NCBI GenBank assembly: GCA_016785225.1
Contig: JAFBJZ010000608.1
Coordinates: 744,001 to 808,000, forward strand
Source of the DNA: Psettodes erumei
Taxonomy: Eukaryota > Chordata > Actinopteri > Pleuronectiformes > Psettodidae
DNA: 64,000 nt
Direction of reading: 5' to 3'
Shown: piece after piece, positions 31,101 to 38,494 of the stretch
Position numbering within the stretch: position 1 is the stretch's first letter
Layout: each line of letters opens with the position of its first letter
The notes under the pieces: model-generated
Told to the model about the DNA's origin: nothing
Seen by the model: only the letters and a program-made list of their open reading frames with translations
The model's database searches: none
Made by a program: the position numbers and the translations under genes

Positions 31101-32128
31101 CAGGAGAGGAGGCAGCTGGCAGGTTTTGCAGACCCCCGGTCAGGTGCCGCCCTCAGGCAGAGGAGAGCCCACAGCGCTTGGTCTGCCCCTCTGAAGGGTA
31201 CTGTACCAGCCACCATCATGTGTCTCACCCACTGCACTGCCCATGCAGCTGCAGTGGCCAATCACACACATACAGTACAAATGCAGAACAAAGTGTAGGC
31301 AGCTCGCTGTCAACCAACATGCTTGTTTTTCAAGGCTAATACCAATATTTTTTATTTAAGCTGCTGATAGTTAACATTTTACCAGTAGTTGACAAAAGTT
31401 GCATTGAAAGGCAAAACGAATTAATGGTTTAGAAAAAATGCAGAAGGAACATTATGAAGAAATGTATATAGCATTCAAGATGGACAGAAATAGAGAGAGA
31501 CAACTGGCTAACAGGGTGAAGCTCAATCTAAACAGGAAAAAAGTCACTTGAGGTAGGACATGAAACAAATGGTTTTACCGCATACAGATGCAAGTGCTCT
31601 CCAACTGAATAACAAGATTTCAGAATGATCGCTGGTACCGGATTTCAGTGGAAATACTTGTGTGACCTTCAGGAGCTCTTGATGCAGAGTGCGCTTTGAT
31701 GAGATTTCCACTCAGAGCTTCACACAAGACAATAAGGAATTTAAAGATTTGTGACAGGGATTTTTTTTCTTGTAGCTCTCTCTGCCCTCTACTGGATGCA
31801 ACAGAAAGCTACAGCGGTATGACCAGTAGGTCAATGACAGCAGAGGAAGTGACAGATTTAAACTAGGCCAGAGAGTTTTAAAAAAACAACAAAAAACAAC
31901 CACAATATCACTGAAGACTTACACTATTTGACATGACCTGAAATGCCTGAAATGGTATTAGACAGGGTGGAATTTTTGTCCTCATTTAAAACAGCCTTGT
32001 CTGTTCTCTCTGGAAATTGGAACATTATTTTTTTCTGTAAAAGGGGAAGCCTTCTGTCTTCTGTCTTTAAACACCACTAGATTGTTATAGCATACTGCCA
32101 TGCATTTGTGCATTCAATTCATACAGCA

Positions 32129-32173
<45 letters not shown>

Positions 32174-34467
32174 CGTGCTCATGTGCCCAGACAACCTTGT
32201 CAAACCCAGAGATAGAGCCATTACTGGGAAAGAAATGCATCTCAGATCCAAGCGGTGAGTTCCAGCTCAGTCTCTACCTCAGCATGCCGCTGTATGCATC
32301 TTCTTCTTTGTAACAGATTTGCCCTTATTTCTCAAATCGCTTTCACATATCAAGGCTGATCCTGTATCAGTGACACCTCCATGTAAAGAATGACGATCTT
32401 GTTTCTCTGCCAAAGCTTTTGCACCATAATTACATTTTTTTCCTTCTTCCTTGCCTCACTCATTTATGTCTAATCCTGGCAGATCCACACATTGATTAAT
32501 AAGATATGTTAGACTGTGGGTTTACACAGATTTATACACTGATCGTTATAGTTTATATGCAGTAAGAACCAGTGCATGGAAAGTGGAAGATGATATCCCA
32601 CCATTAGGAAATTCTAACATTTGTCTTTGAATGGGCCTTTAAAGAGAGATTGTAGGTGACTTAATTCTTTGTATAAAGAGTATGTTTTTTTAAATATGAA
32701 CCTTTTACTGTAATTCTTCTTTACCAGCAACTCTACTAACAATCATAAAACACACAAAATGGTCATTTTGTTACAGGATGCTTGCCGAGGGGAAGAGGAA
32801 AAAGGATGAAGAGAAGACTAGGGAAGTGTGTTTGAGCAACAGACAGCGAGTTGAACTTTTCAAAAAGGTAATTCTTATATGTATAGATAAGTTAACCCCA
32901 AACCTCATGCAAACACATATCACTGTGTTATTAATTCTTTTTGAGAGCCCAAGGTTTCTAAATATGCAGATATGTCAGACTGAATCTGAAGGGATTGTGT
33001 ATGCACTGATGCAAAAGCCATTTGGAATATTTCCATTCAACTGTGAACAGTGAAGCCATAAAATGCAGTGGTGGGTTTTAACATTTCACTGAATAAATAT
33101 CAAACAGTTTTACTGAAGAACTGGAGCAAGTTGGTCATATAATGCAGACAGATTCTTATGCTCCAGTGGTCATCTCTTAATATTTGAGCATCGTTCTTGC
33201 CTATTGTAATTTCCCTGTGTGCAGAGATTATGCACTGAATCACTAAATACGTGAAAACAAGGAAGAAAGCTAAATAACCTCAAAAAGGCTCACCACTGTG
33301 TTAACAGACAGTCTACTTGCCTGAGACGCTGTACAGAACATTAATTGTGTATATGACCCACAGGCAATTGAGCAAGTAATAACACACCTTTCTCCTACAA
33401 GCTCAATTAAACCTTGCAACGGGTGAGACATTTTGCAATAATGACCAACACTAAAGGGCTTTAGCAATAATGCAGCATTTCCTCTCTTCCAGCAGTGGAG
33501 CCATTGAAAAATAATGGCTTTAAATTGCTTACCAACTCTGTTATGGCTAATTGAAAGACCAGGACACATGAGGTTGAACTTGAAATTTATACAAAAACCT
33601 GGGGGCGGATGGGACACATGGTGCATGAAATCATTTTCTTGACATTTTTCAAGAGAGGATTCACATTTATGTTTAGTATCTGGTCATTGTTTCTTCACAT
33701 CATATTCAACATCATAGTCAAAGTCAACTATTCTATTTGGAAAATAAAAATTCATATTTTTTCATTAAATCTTACAATCCTGCAACACTTGAACTATAGG
33801 AATTTGTGTACCATGAATATTTAAGGTCTTGAAGGATTTTTTTTTCAGCTCACCTCTGCTGTTAAACGCATAAATGTATTAATCCACTAGAGGTCGCTGC
33901 TGCCAAACGTTTGCTATTTTCTTTCACTTCTGCCAGCAGTTTGATGAGAAAGTCTGATTTGATGATTTTTTTTTCTTTTTGCACTTTATATGCATTTCAT
34001 CATGTGATGTGGGTGTTTGTTTGTTTTTTAAATTCAATGGTCAATAATTATCATCCTCCAAAGAACAGAGTGGTATTTGCTGGACTAATTGTAGTCGCTG
34101 GCATTTCACTGTGCACCCACACCCTGTCTCTCATTATGGAGAGAAACTGTGAACAGTCTCATTGTGCTGAGGGTATGAGGCATGTGTCCCTCAAGGAACA
34201 AAAGGCCCTTCAGTGGCAGAGAGAGCTGCAGTGCAGTGCCACCATTCAGCCGAGCTGCAGACGGAGCGGTTGCCCAAACACACAGCTGCTCCACCCACAC
34301 TGCTGCTGTGGCAGATAACACAGGGGGGAGATGGGGCCCCGCCAGAGGATCCAGCAGGTCCTGAAAGCGGAGCTGGAAACCTGAACATTGTGGGTGAGAG
34401 GACAGCAGGGACCGGGCTTCACTGTTTTTGTGCAGGACTGTGATTCACATCTTGAGGCTTGCACACA

Positions 34468-34520
<53 letters not shown>

Positions 34521-34669
34521 GTGTTTGCCTGGATTGCAAACAGCTACAAGGCTCTTGTGTTGACCAGAGTGGTGATCTTGACTCATCATTCTGTCAAAAT
34601 GAACCCAAGCATTTTGTTTTCTTGTTGCAGAAACTGTTGGATCAGATTCTTCAAAGGAGCAACAAGTGA
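21581..34669 (+). CDS. c10orf90: c10orf90/FATS homologue (ALMS-motif protein), complete, 10 coding exons
   Basis: Spliced CDS: 21581-22171, 23526-23589, 25856-25947, 27688-29029, 30243-30392, 30528-30655, 31026-31197, 32191-32254, 32777-32867, 34631-34669. All junctions are GT-AG, phases match, and the total is 2733 nt (910 residues plus stop). The last ~120 residues form an ALMS motif (RSRPDFISRSQGRVQELEQR ... KPRDRAITGKEMHLRSKR ... SNRQRVELFKK), shared with ALMS1 and CEP295. EEVLALNAAAIIANIKLQRQ and the twice-present RKATI(V/I)KVTE motif are typical of C10orf90. Human FATS is reported to act in p53 and p21 stabilisation; the ALMS motif suggests centrosome or basal-body targeting. The gene lies head-to-head with dock1 and upstream of adam12, as in human. 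Most of the protein is low-complexity and Ser/Thr/Pro-rich, so disorder is expected. Confidence 0.9.
22172..23525 (+). other. c10orf90 intron 1
   Basis: A 1.35-kb intron. Its 3' part is occupied by the dispersed repeat of family B (23040-23445). Nothing else is recognised. Confidence 0.75.
23040..23445 (+). repeat. Dispersed teleost repeat with inverted ends, family B, copy 1
   Basis: Left arm AGATGAGAAGCTTAATAGTG (from 23047) and right arm ACAGACATGAGAGTGATATC (from 23348) are imperfect inverted repeats. The core holds GGTTAGCTTAGCT, ATTAAACAAAGAAAGTA, CATGTTAATTAGAGAACTTT and CCAAGCTAGCTATG, and the tail GTCAAACTATCATTTAAA. I recognise this order as a MITE-like repeat widespread in fish. 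No coding capacity. Confidence 0.7.
23526..23589 (+). CDS. c10orf90: c10orf90 coding exon 2
   Basis: A 64-nt exon encoding VKLKQAITPTFWKNRATPKA then L, between acceptor TTCTTCACAG and donor GTATGTAC. Phase 0 in, 1 out. Confidence 0.85.
23590..25855 (+). other. c10orf90 intron 2
   Basis: A 2.27-kb intron with a short TG/GA microsatellite pair near 25750-25801 and no further recognised element. Confidence 0.7.
25750..25801. repeat. (TG)n and (GA)n microsatellite pair
   Basis: A TG run (about 25750-25777, with one T interruption) and a GA run (25788-25801) about 55 bp before c10orf90 exon 3. Confidence 0.9.
25856..25947 (+). CDS. c10orf90: c10orf90 coding exon 3
   Basis: A 92-nt exon encoding, after a split Asp codon, GEVGGSHSSLSVSGVKTWQT and ADQGSPVNKQ. 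Acceptor is CATACATAG and donor GTAACT. Phase 1 in, 0 out, which fits both neighbours. Confidence 0.85.
25948..27687 (+). other. c10orf90 intron 3
   Basis: A 1.74-kb AT-rich intron. I see nothing in it beyond the splice sites. Confidence 0.7.
27688..29029 (+). CDS. c10orf90: c10orf90 coding exon 4 (large exon)
   Basis: At 1342 nt this is about half of the protein (residues 250-696). It begins VPKEQSFPANEGNRPAG after acceptor GCTACAG and ends at LTLIKAP with donor GTAGGT. Residues about 304-374 are a 15-residue tandem repeat. Two RKATI(V/I)KVTE motifs follow near residues 441-451 and 480-490. The remainder is Ser/Pro/Thr-rich with RAPRPQSCYGNVFGH and a KWSFGLP motif. No stop or frameshift interrupts it. 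Confidence 0.93.
27850..28062 (+). repeat. c10orf90: Protein-coding tandem repeat, 45 bp (15 residues), about 4.7 copies
   Basis: Within c10orf90 exon 4, successive units read KTSSEEPFKHTPLHR, TASTEQCRPHTLLQG, TSSTETYKSHTPLHK, TNSVQPIRATVPLLR and a partial TNSSSQPSHIQ. The spacing is exactly 15 residues, with conserved T-x-S at the start and a P/L-L-x-K/R end. It is diverged at DNA level, so it is an old expansion rather than a recent satellite. Confidence 0.85.
29030..30242 (+). other. c10orf90 intron 4
   Basis: A 1.2-kb intron with no recognised element. Confidence 0.7.
30243..30392 (+). CDS. c10orf90: c10orf90 coding exon 5
   Basis: A 150-nt exon with the strongly conserved block QTPEEVLALNAAAIIANIKL then QRQLSTKKTP, probably a helix. 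Acceptor is GTGTTTCAG and donor GTATTA. Phase 1 in, 1 out. Confidence 0.92.
30528..30655 (+). CDS. c10orf90: c10orf90 coding exon 6 (NAGNAG acceptor)
   Basis: A 128-nt exon encoding ATDTCMKPHPDQNPAQGHNP then PRAAFVPLSLDPERSPENVS. The acceptor is the tandem GCCTCAGCAG, so the exon can start at 30528 or 30531, adding or dropping one Ala. Donor is CAG|GTGAGC. Phase 1 in, 0 out. Confidence 0.88.
30656..31025 (+). other. c10orf90 intron 6
   Basis: A 370-bp AT-rich intron with nothing recognised. Confidence 0.75.
31026..31197 (+). CDS. c10orf90: c10orf90 coding exon 7 (start of ALMS motif)
   Basis: A 172-nt exon encoding EALQRSRPDFISRSQGRVQE, LEQRAQERRQLAGFADPRSG and AALRQRRAHSAWSAPLK. The first part is the hallmark ALMS-motif start with a basic, Gln/Glu-rich helix. 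Acceptor is TTGTCAG and donor GTACTG. Phase 0 in, 1 out. Confidence 0.94.
31783..31796 (-). promoter_or_regulatory. CTCF-like binding site (minus orientation)
   Basis: On the minus strand the sequence reads TCCAGTAGAGGGCA, a good match to the CTCF core CCA-YAGRKGGCR. Its orientation is convergent with the site at 20106. Confidence 0.5.
32132..32171 (+). repeat. (TG)20 tract next to a splice acceptor
   Basis: Forty bases of perfect TG end 19 bp before the first base of c10orf90 exon 8. The intervening bases, GAACGTGCTCATGTGCCCAG, hold no long pyrimidine run. UG repeats at this position are known binding sites for TDP-43 and CELF proteins. Confidence 0.95.
32191..32254 (+). CDS. c10orf90: c10orf90 coding exon 8 (ALMS motif)
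   Basis: A 64-nt exon encoding DNLVKPRDRAITGKEMHLRS then KR, matching the KPR-RAI-GKEM-LRSKR part of the ALMS motif. Its acceptor, ATGTGCCCAG, is pyrimidine-poor and follows a 40-bp TG tract. Donor is GTGAGT. Phase 1 in, 2 out; skipping it would shift the frame. Confidence 0.92.
32255..32776 (+). other. c10orf90 intron 8
   Basis: A 522-bp intron with nothing recognised apart from its splice sites. Confidence 0.75.
32777..32867 (+). CDS. c10orf90: c10orf90 coding exon 9 (ALMS motif)
   Basis: A 91-nt exon encoding MLAEGKRKKDEEKTREVCLS then NRQRVELFKK, the charged helix and NR-R--LF-KK signature of the ALMS motif. Acceptor is TTGTTACAG and donor GTAATT. Phase 2 in, 0 out. Confidence 0.93.
32868..34630 (+). 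other. c10orf90 intron 9
   Basis: A 1.76-kb intron with a second long TG tract (34472-34516) and a weak CTCF-like string (CCACTAGAGGTCGCTGC, 33884). No exon-like sequence is seen. Confidence 0.7.
34472..34516. repeat. (TG)22 microsatellite
   Basis: About 45 bases of TG in the last c10orf90 intron, about 115 bp before the terminal exon. Confidence 0.96.
34631..34669 (+). CDS. c10orf90: c10orf90 coding exon 10 (terminal)
   Basis: Encodes KLLDQILQRSNK and the stop TGA, after acceptor CTTGTTGCAG. It completes the ALMS motif at the carboxyl end, as is usual in this family. Confidence 0.88.
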   Translation, partial: KLLDQILQRSNK

Positions 34670-35049
34670 ACGACGTGATGACACAACAAAGCCTGCAGCA
34701 ATGCATAACAGACTGAAGAGGTGACCTCTGCCCTTTGACTGCCCTGAATATGAGTGAAAAATAGGTCACGATATAACTCTCGCTTTACCTCAGCTCCAGC
34801 CCCTGTTGGTGTCTCCCATGTATTACCATTGCATTTGTGTTACAGAGCTTAACATCTGTTTTTTCTGAATAATAAGTGCAAGGCAATCTTTCAAAAACGT
34901 ACAAAGGTCGTCTAACATCACTTTCTGTTGTTTTGAAGGTTTCTTCACAATCCCCAAAGACTCGTCTGTCCGAAAAAATGTCAGATGCACATTAAAAAAA
35001 TAGACTTAAACTATTTCCCTTGTTGCAACTCTACTATCCTAATCCAAAA

Positions 35050-35059
35050 AATAAATAAA
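35050..35059 (+). terminator. Candidate polyadenylation signals of c10orf90
   Basis: Two overlapping AATAAA hexamers (35050 and 35054), about 380 bp after the stop codon, followed by a T-rich stretch (AGTTGTTTTTTACAC). This is the first canonical signal after the stop; another AATAAA lies near 35553. Confidence 0.45.
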
Positions 35060-37900
35060 ATAGTTGTTTTTTACACAGTGAGGAGAATTTTTTAAAATTC
35101 AGACGGGCCTTTGAATATTCTGGAAACACCTTCAAAACAGTGTTAAGATTTGTTGAACTGTCTTTCGGGGGTTTTGGATGATTGGCATAGAGTTTTCTTT
35201 TGAGAAATCCAGATGTGGAGCCTCTGTGACTCAGCTGCCCTTTTTCCCACTCTTGTGCTGTGCAACAACAAACGAAGACGGCCAAAATGAATGTATGAAA
35301 TCACTGTCTCAGCACTCTGGTTTGGTTGCAATCAAATATCACACTGAGACTTCTGAACACACTGAGTCGTGGCCTTTTGATGCAACATCTAAACCGTTAA
35401 TGCACGCTGTTTATGTGTTATCTTGTATTTCACTTGATTACAAATTGACCTCCTCTCCAGAATGTGCTTCATGTAATGGGATGCGGTGTGCACGATAAAG
35501 CGCAGCCACTTTCACATGATCTCATGTGATGCAAAGGAGTAATATAAGACAAAATAAATCCTTATGCCCCACAGTCCCATCCAGGACAGTTTTCAACCGT
35601 CCTAATTATTCAACCAATGAGCTGACAGAAGCCTGAAGTGGGCTCTGCTATTATTCAGTGCCAGCTATTAGCTGCATGATGGAGGAATGTGACCCCTTCT
35701 CGCTGGAAATGCCCTGTTTGCGGACAGTGCCAATTTGAATGGAGCTCTTGTTGTCTGTCTTTGTCGCATGATGGACTCGGCAGGGGCCTGCCACTGCGCA
35801 TTTAGATTTGTGTGTTTTGATCCCTAATGAATGTTCTCAGAGCGCCGCTCGACAACATGAAGGAGCTGGGCATAAATCACGAGTGAGACGTGTGACTATT
35901 TAGGGCCCGAGCAACGAGTGGTGCGAAGAGCAGACGCTCTTGTCATTACTCCTCACTGTTATTTTGCTCATTAGCCTTTAAGTTGGACTTTTTTTCATAG
36001 TCCAGCTGTTTCATCCATCTAAATTTGCGCTGATGTCTTGGAGAAGACAGATGATCACAATTGACTATTTTTGTAAACTGTGCTTCATGTCAGCACTTAT
36101 CCATTTGTGGGAGTATTTGGATTGTATTAGTCAATTCATTTTTATTAATAACAGCACTAATGGATTATGTTTCTTTCCATCTTTCTAAAATGAGCCAATT
36201 TAGACAAGAAGTAGAAAAAGACAATTATGAACCATGGATGCTGCTTAAAAACATTATTTACTGTGTCTTGTTTTCTCTATTTAAAGATGACTCTTTTTGT
36301 TCTGGTTGAAATTACTGTTTCTATCCACTGGTCTAATGACAAAAATGGTTTTACTGTGCAATGTGACATAAAACAACTTATTACACTACGTGTTTTATAT
36401 GTGAGTTGTGTTCCAAGCTCTTTTGGCAAATTTGCTTTCAAACACGCTGCTAAAAAGTTGCAGTTTTCCTCCAAACTACAAAATAACAGAGGTGAGATTG
36501 AATTTGAGATTTATTCTCGAGTGCTATCTGTCCTCACACAGAAAGTCCTATTTTACTGCCTGCTACTCTCTGTGCCTTATCGTCTCCCTCCAAGCAACCC
36601 CATTTTTTTTTAAGGGCAAAAGATCAGCTCTTTGTAACATCCTTGAGCTGAATGTTGAGTTCAAGACAAATCAGCATGCAGGGAAATGCTCCTTGGTATT
36701 CTGTTATTTTCATTCACCTTTGATCCTGAAGGGACAGTTGAGGTCTTTCAGCATCATGACACCAGGCTGCAAGGCAACAATATGTGCTGCTATGACTTTA
36801 CCTTAAACCGTCATGCTGGGAACATATTGTACCTGAGAAGCTACACTTTAATTTTCTCCAGTATATGTGGACATCTGCTTGTTTCCTGCCTGATTTTCAT
36901 TCCATAGTGGGCAGCATGTGGTGCAGTGCAGAGTGCACACACTGAAGAGCATAATTAAGCAGCTCCATAGTGTTTGAATGGGCCCGTGTCCATATGTGGG
37001 TCCATTTAATCTTTACCATGTCATACTCATGACATATTGTATATTAAAAAGTTTGTTTCTCATTAAAACATTTGATGGTGAACTTTTAATATGTCAGAAT
37101 GTGTGTCAAAATAAAGTCACTCTCTTCTGTGTGTTCTGTACAGACAGCAGAGCTTGGAGCTGACAGATTTAACTGCATTTTTCCCCCACACATGCATTCA
37201 AAGGAACATCTGTGTGTCAGGGCTGTGCAGGCTATATTATTCAAATTTACGCTCAGTGTGGGCTGCTACAGCATGAGTGTTGGTTGTGTATCAAGCCCCT
37301 TGGGTAAAGTTGAACATGGGATACAAGAAATCAAGCAATTTGGCTTCAAAATAAAACGATAGGCCCATGTGGTCTATCCTGCACCTTACAAACTGTTTTA
37401 AAAACACAGATTATGTTCACCTTCTGTAATGCACGAGACAAGACATTTATGCAAAGCGTCATCTGCTATTTGACCAAAATAATGGAAAAAATGGAAATTG
37501 ATTGCTTTGCCCGACAAACAGTCCAAAAAACATTGTTGTAAAATATAAGATTTGAAATGATATGGAATAAAGGACAGCAGCAAATCCTTACGTTTCGTAT
37601 ATCTTATATCAGCTTTGTTCATGAGCTTTCAACTGTATGTCACAGGGGAAGCTAACGAAATCTATGGGTAAAAAATAGACATTGAGTCAAGCTTATCTTT
37701 TGCAAAATGACTATTTCCTAGTCTTTTCTGTAATGGGTCAAATGAGGGCAGATATCGGAACACTCCATTCAATGCAGCCTAAGTTTTATTAGTCTGTATT
37801 CCTTGCAAAAGTCTATATTATTTACGATCGTGCATCACTATTGCTAATTAAGTGTTTTATTTTGAAAGTGCGAACCAGAAGTTGCGTCTCATTTATTTCT
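35060..37900. other. Intergenic region between c10orf90 and adam12
   Basis: AT-rich non-coding sequence. It contains one copy of dispersed repeat family A (37490-37600). The part at 35560-35900 is denser in CpG and homeobox-like words and may be a conserved element. The open frames here show no family resemblance. Confidence 0.6.
37490..37600 (+). repeat. Dispersed teleost repeat, family A, copy 3
   Basis: Contains TGCCCGACAAACAGTCCAAA, then GATTTGAAATGATATGGAATA and CAGCAGCAAATCCTTACG, in the same order as the copies at 8160 and 43185. Truncated at both ends. Confidence 0.6.
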
Positions 37901-38246
37901 GGTAACTTGGTGCCGTCGGTTTAATGACTGTGGCGCGCCGGAGGTGGCTTAGGACCTCGCGGAGCGTCTCATTGAAGCACATGGTCCCCGCTCATGAGAC
38001 AACACTTCTCCCCAGTAATTGCCCAGGAATTGATGTCATTCCGGTGGGCGAGCGAGGAGGCAGCCGCTTGTGTGTTTGTCAGTGTTTCACTCACAGTTGG
38101 TCTCAGTTGGTGCACGCCGCAGCTTGGGGGCTCCGGACGTCTTTGAATGGGGGGAGAAGTGCGCGGAGTTGAATCAGCTGTCTTCGGGATTTCCGAACGC
38201 ACCGCTCACAGACTTGATCATATTTCAGGAAGTCTTTTTATTTTTT

Positions 38247-38286
38247 GGGGGGAGGGTGGCGGCGGTGGTGGCGGCGGTGGTGGGGG
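38247..38286 (+). other. G-rich run with quadruplex potential in the adam12 leader
   Basis: Forty bases made of GG, GGG and GGGG blocks separated by single T or C. This can form two- or three-tetrad G-quadruplexes in DNA, or in RNA if transcribed. It ends 102 bp before the ATG. Confidence 0.6.
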
Positions 38287-38325
38287 TCAGCTCCCGCACA
38301 TCAGCTGTTGTTGGACTGTGATTGT

Positions 38326-38346
38326 ATGATGGTTGCGCCGCAGTGA
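38326..38346 (+). other. Upstream ORF in the adam12 leader
   Basis: A six-codon ORF, MMVAPQ and stop, ends 42 bp before the adam12 ATG. Two consecutive ATGs begin it. Confidence 0.5.
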
Positions 38347-38388
38347 AACAGTACTGAGCCAGTCCCGTCCACGCTTCAGCCGGGCATC

Positions 38389-38494
38389 ATGAACCCCGGG
38401 AGCCGCAGGCTGAAGTTTGTTATTTTGACAGCACTTCAGGCTCTGTCCGTGTCTCTGTCGGTGTGTGACAGCCTGCCCTCCAGGTCTGCTGAAG
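38389..38494 (+). CDS. adam12: adam12 coding exon 1 (signal peptide)
   Basis: Encodes MNPGSRRLKFVILTALQALS then VSLSVCDSLPSRSAE. A basic n-region (RRLK) is followed by a hydrophobic stretch of about 17 residues, with likely cleavage near the Cys. Donor is GTACGA. It ends in phase 1, as does ADAM12 exon 1 in mammals. Confidence 0.82.

Larger units (their letters stand above)
31198..32190 (+). other. c10orf90 intron 7
   Basis: A 993-bp intron. It contains a CTCF-like site (31783) and ends with a 40-bp TG tract close to the acceptor. Confidence 0.75.
37900..38388 (+). promoter_or_regulatory. adam12: adam12 promoter and 5' UTR (CpG-rich)
   Basis: CpG and GC content rise sharply before the adam12 ATG (GGCGCGCCGGAGG, CTCGCGGAGCG and similar). 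No TATA box is seen, as usual for CpG-type promoters. The proximal part carries a G-rich run (38247-38286) and a small upstream ORF. The start site is not determinable from sequence. Confidence 0.6.

Noticed and set aside
33270..33626. 118-codon minus-strand frame in c10orf90 intron 9
   Set aside because: No domain, no splice logic and opposite to the host gene; judged random.
34246..34769. Frames encoding long Thr-His or Val-Cys runs
   Set aside because: They are translations of the TG/CA microsatellite, not genes. The same holds at 18301-18819, 49581, 52785 and 60793-61509.
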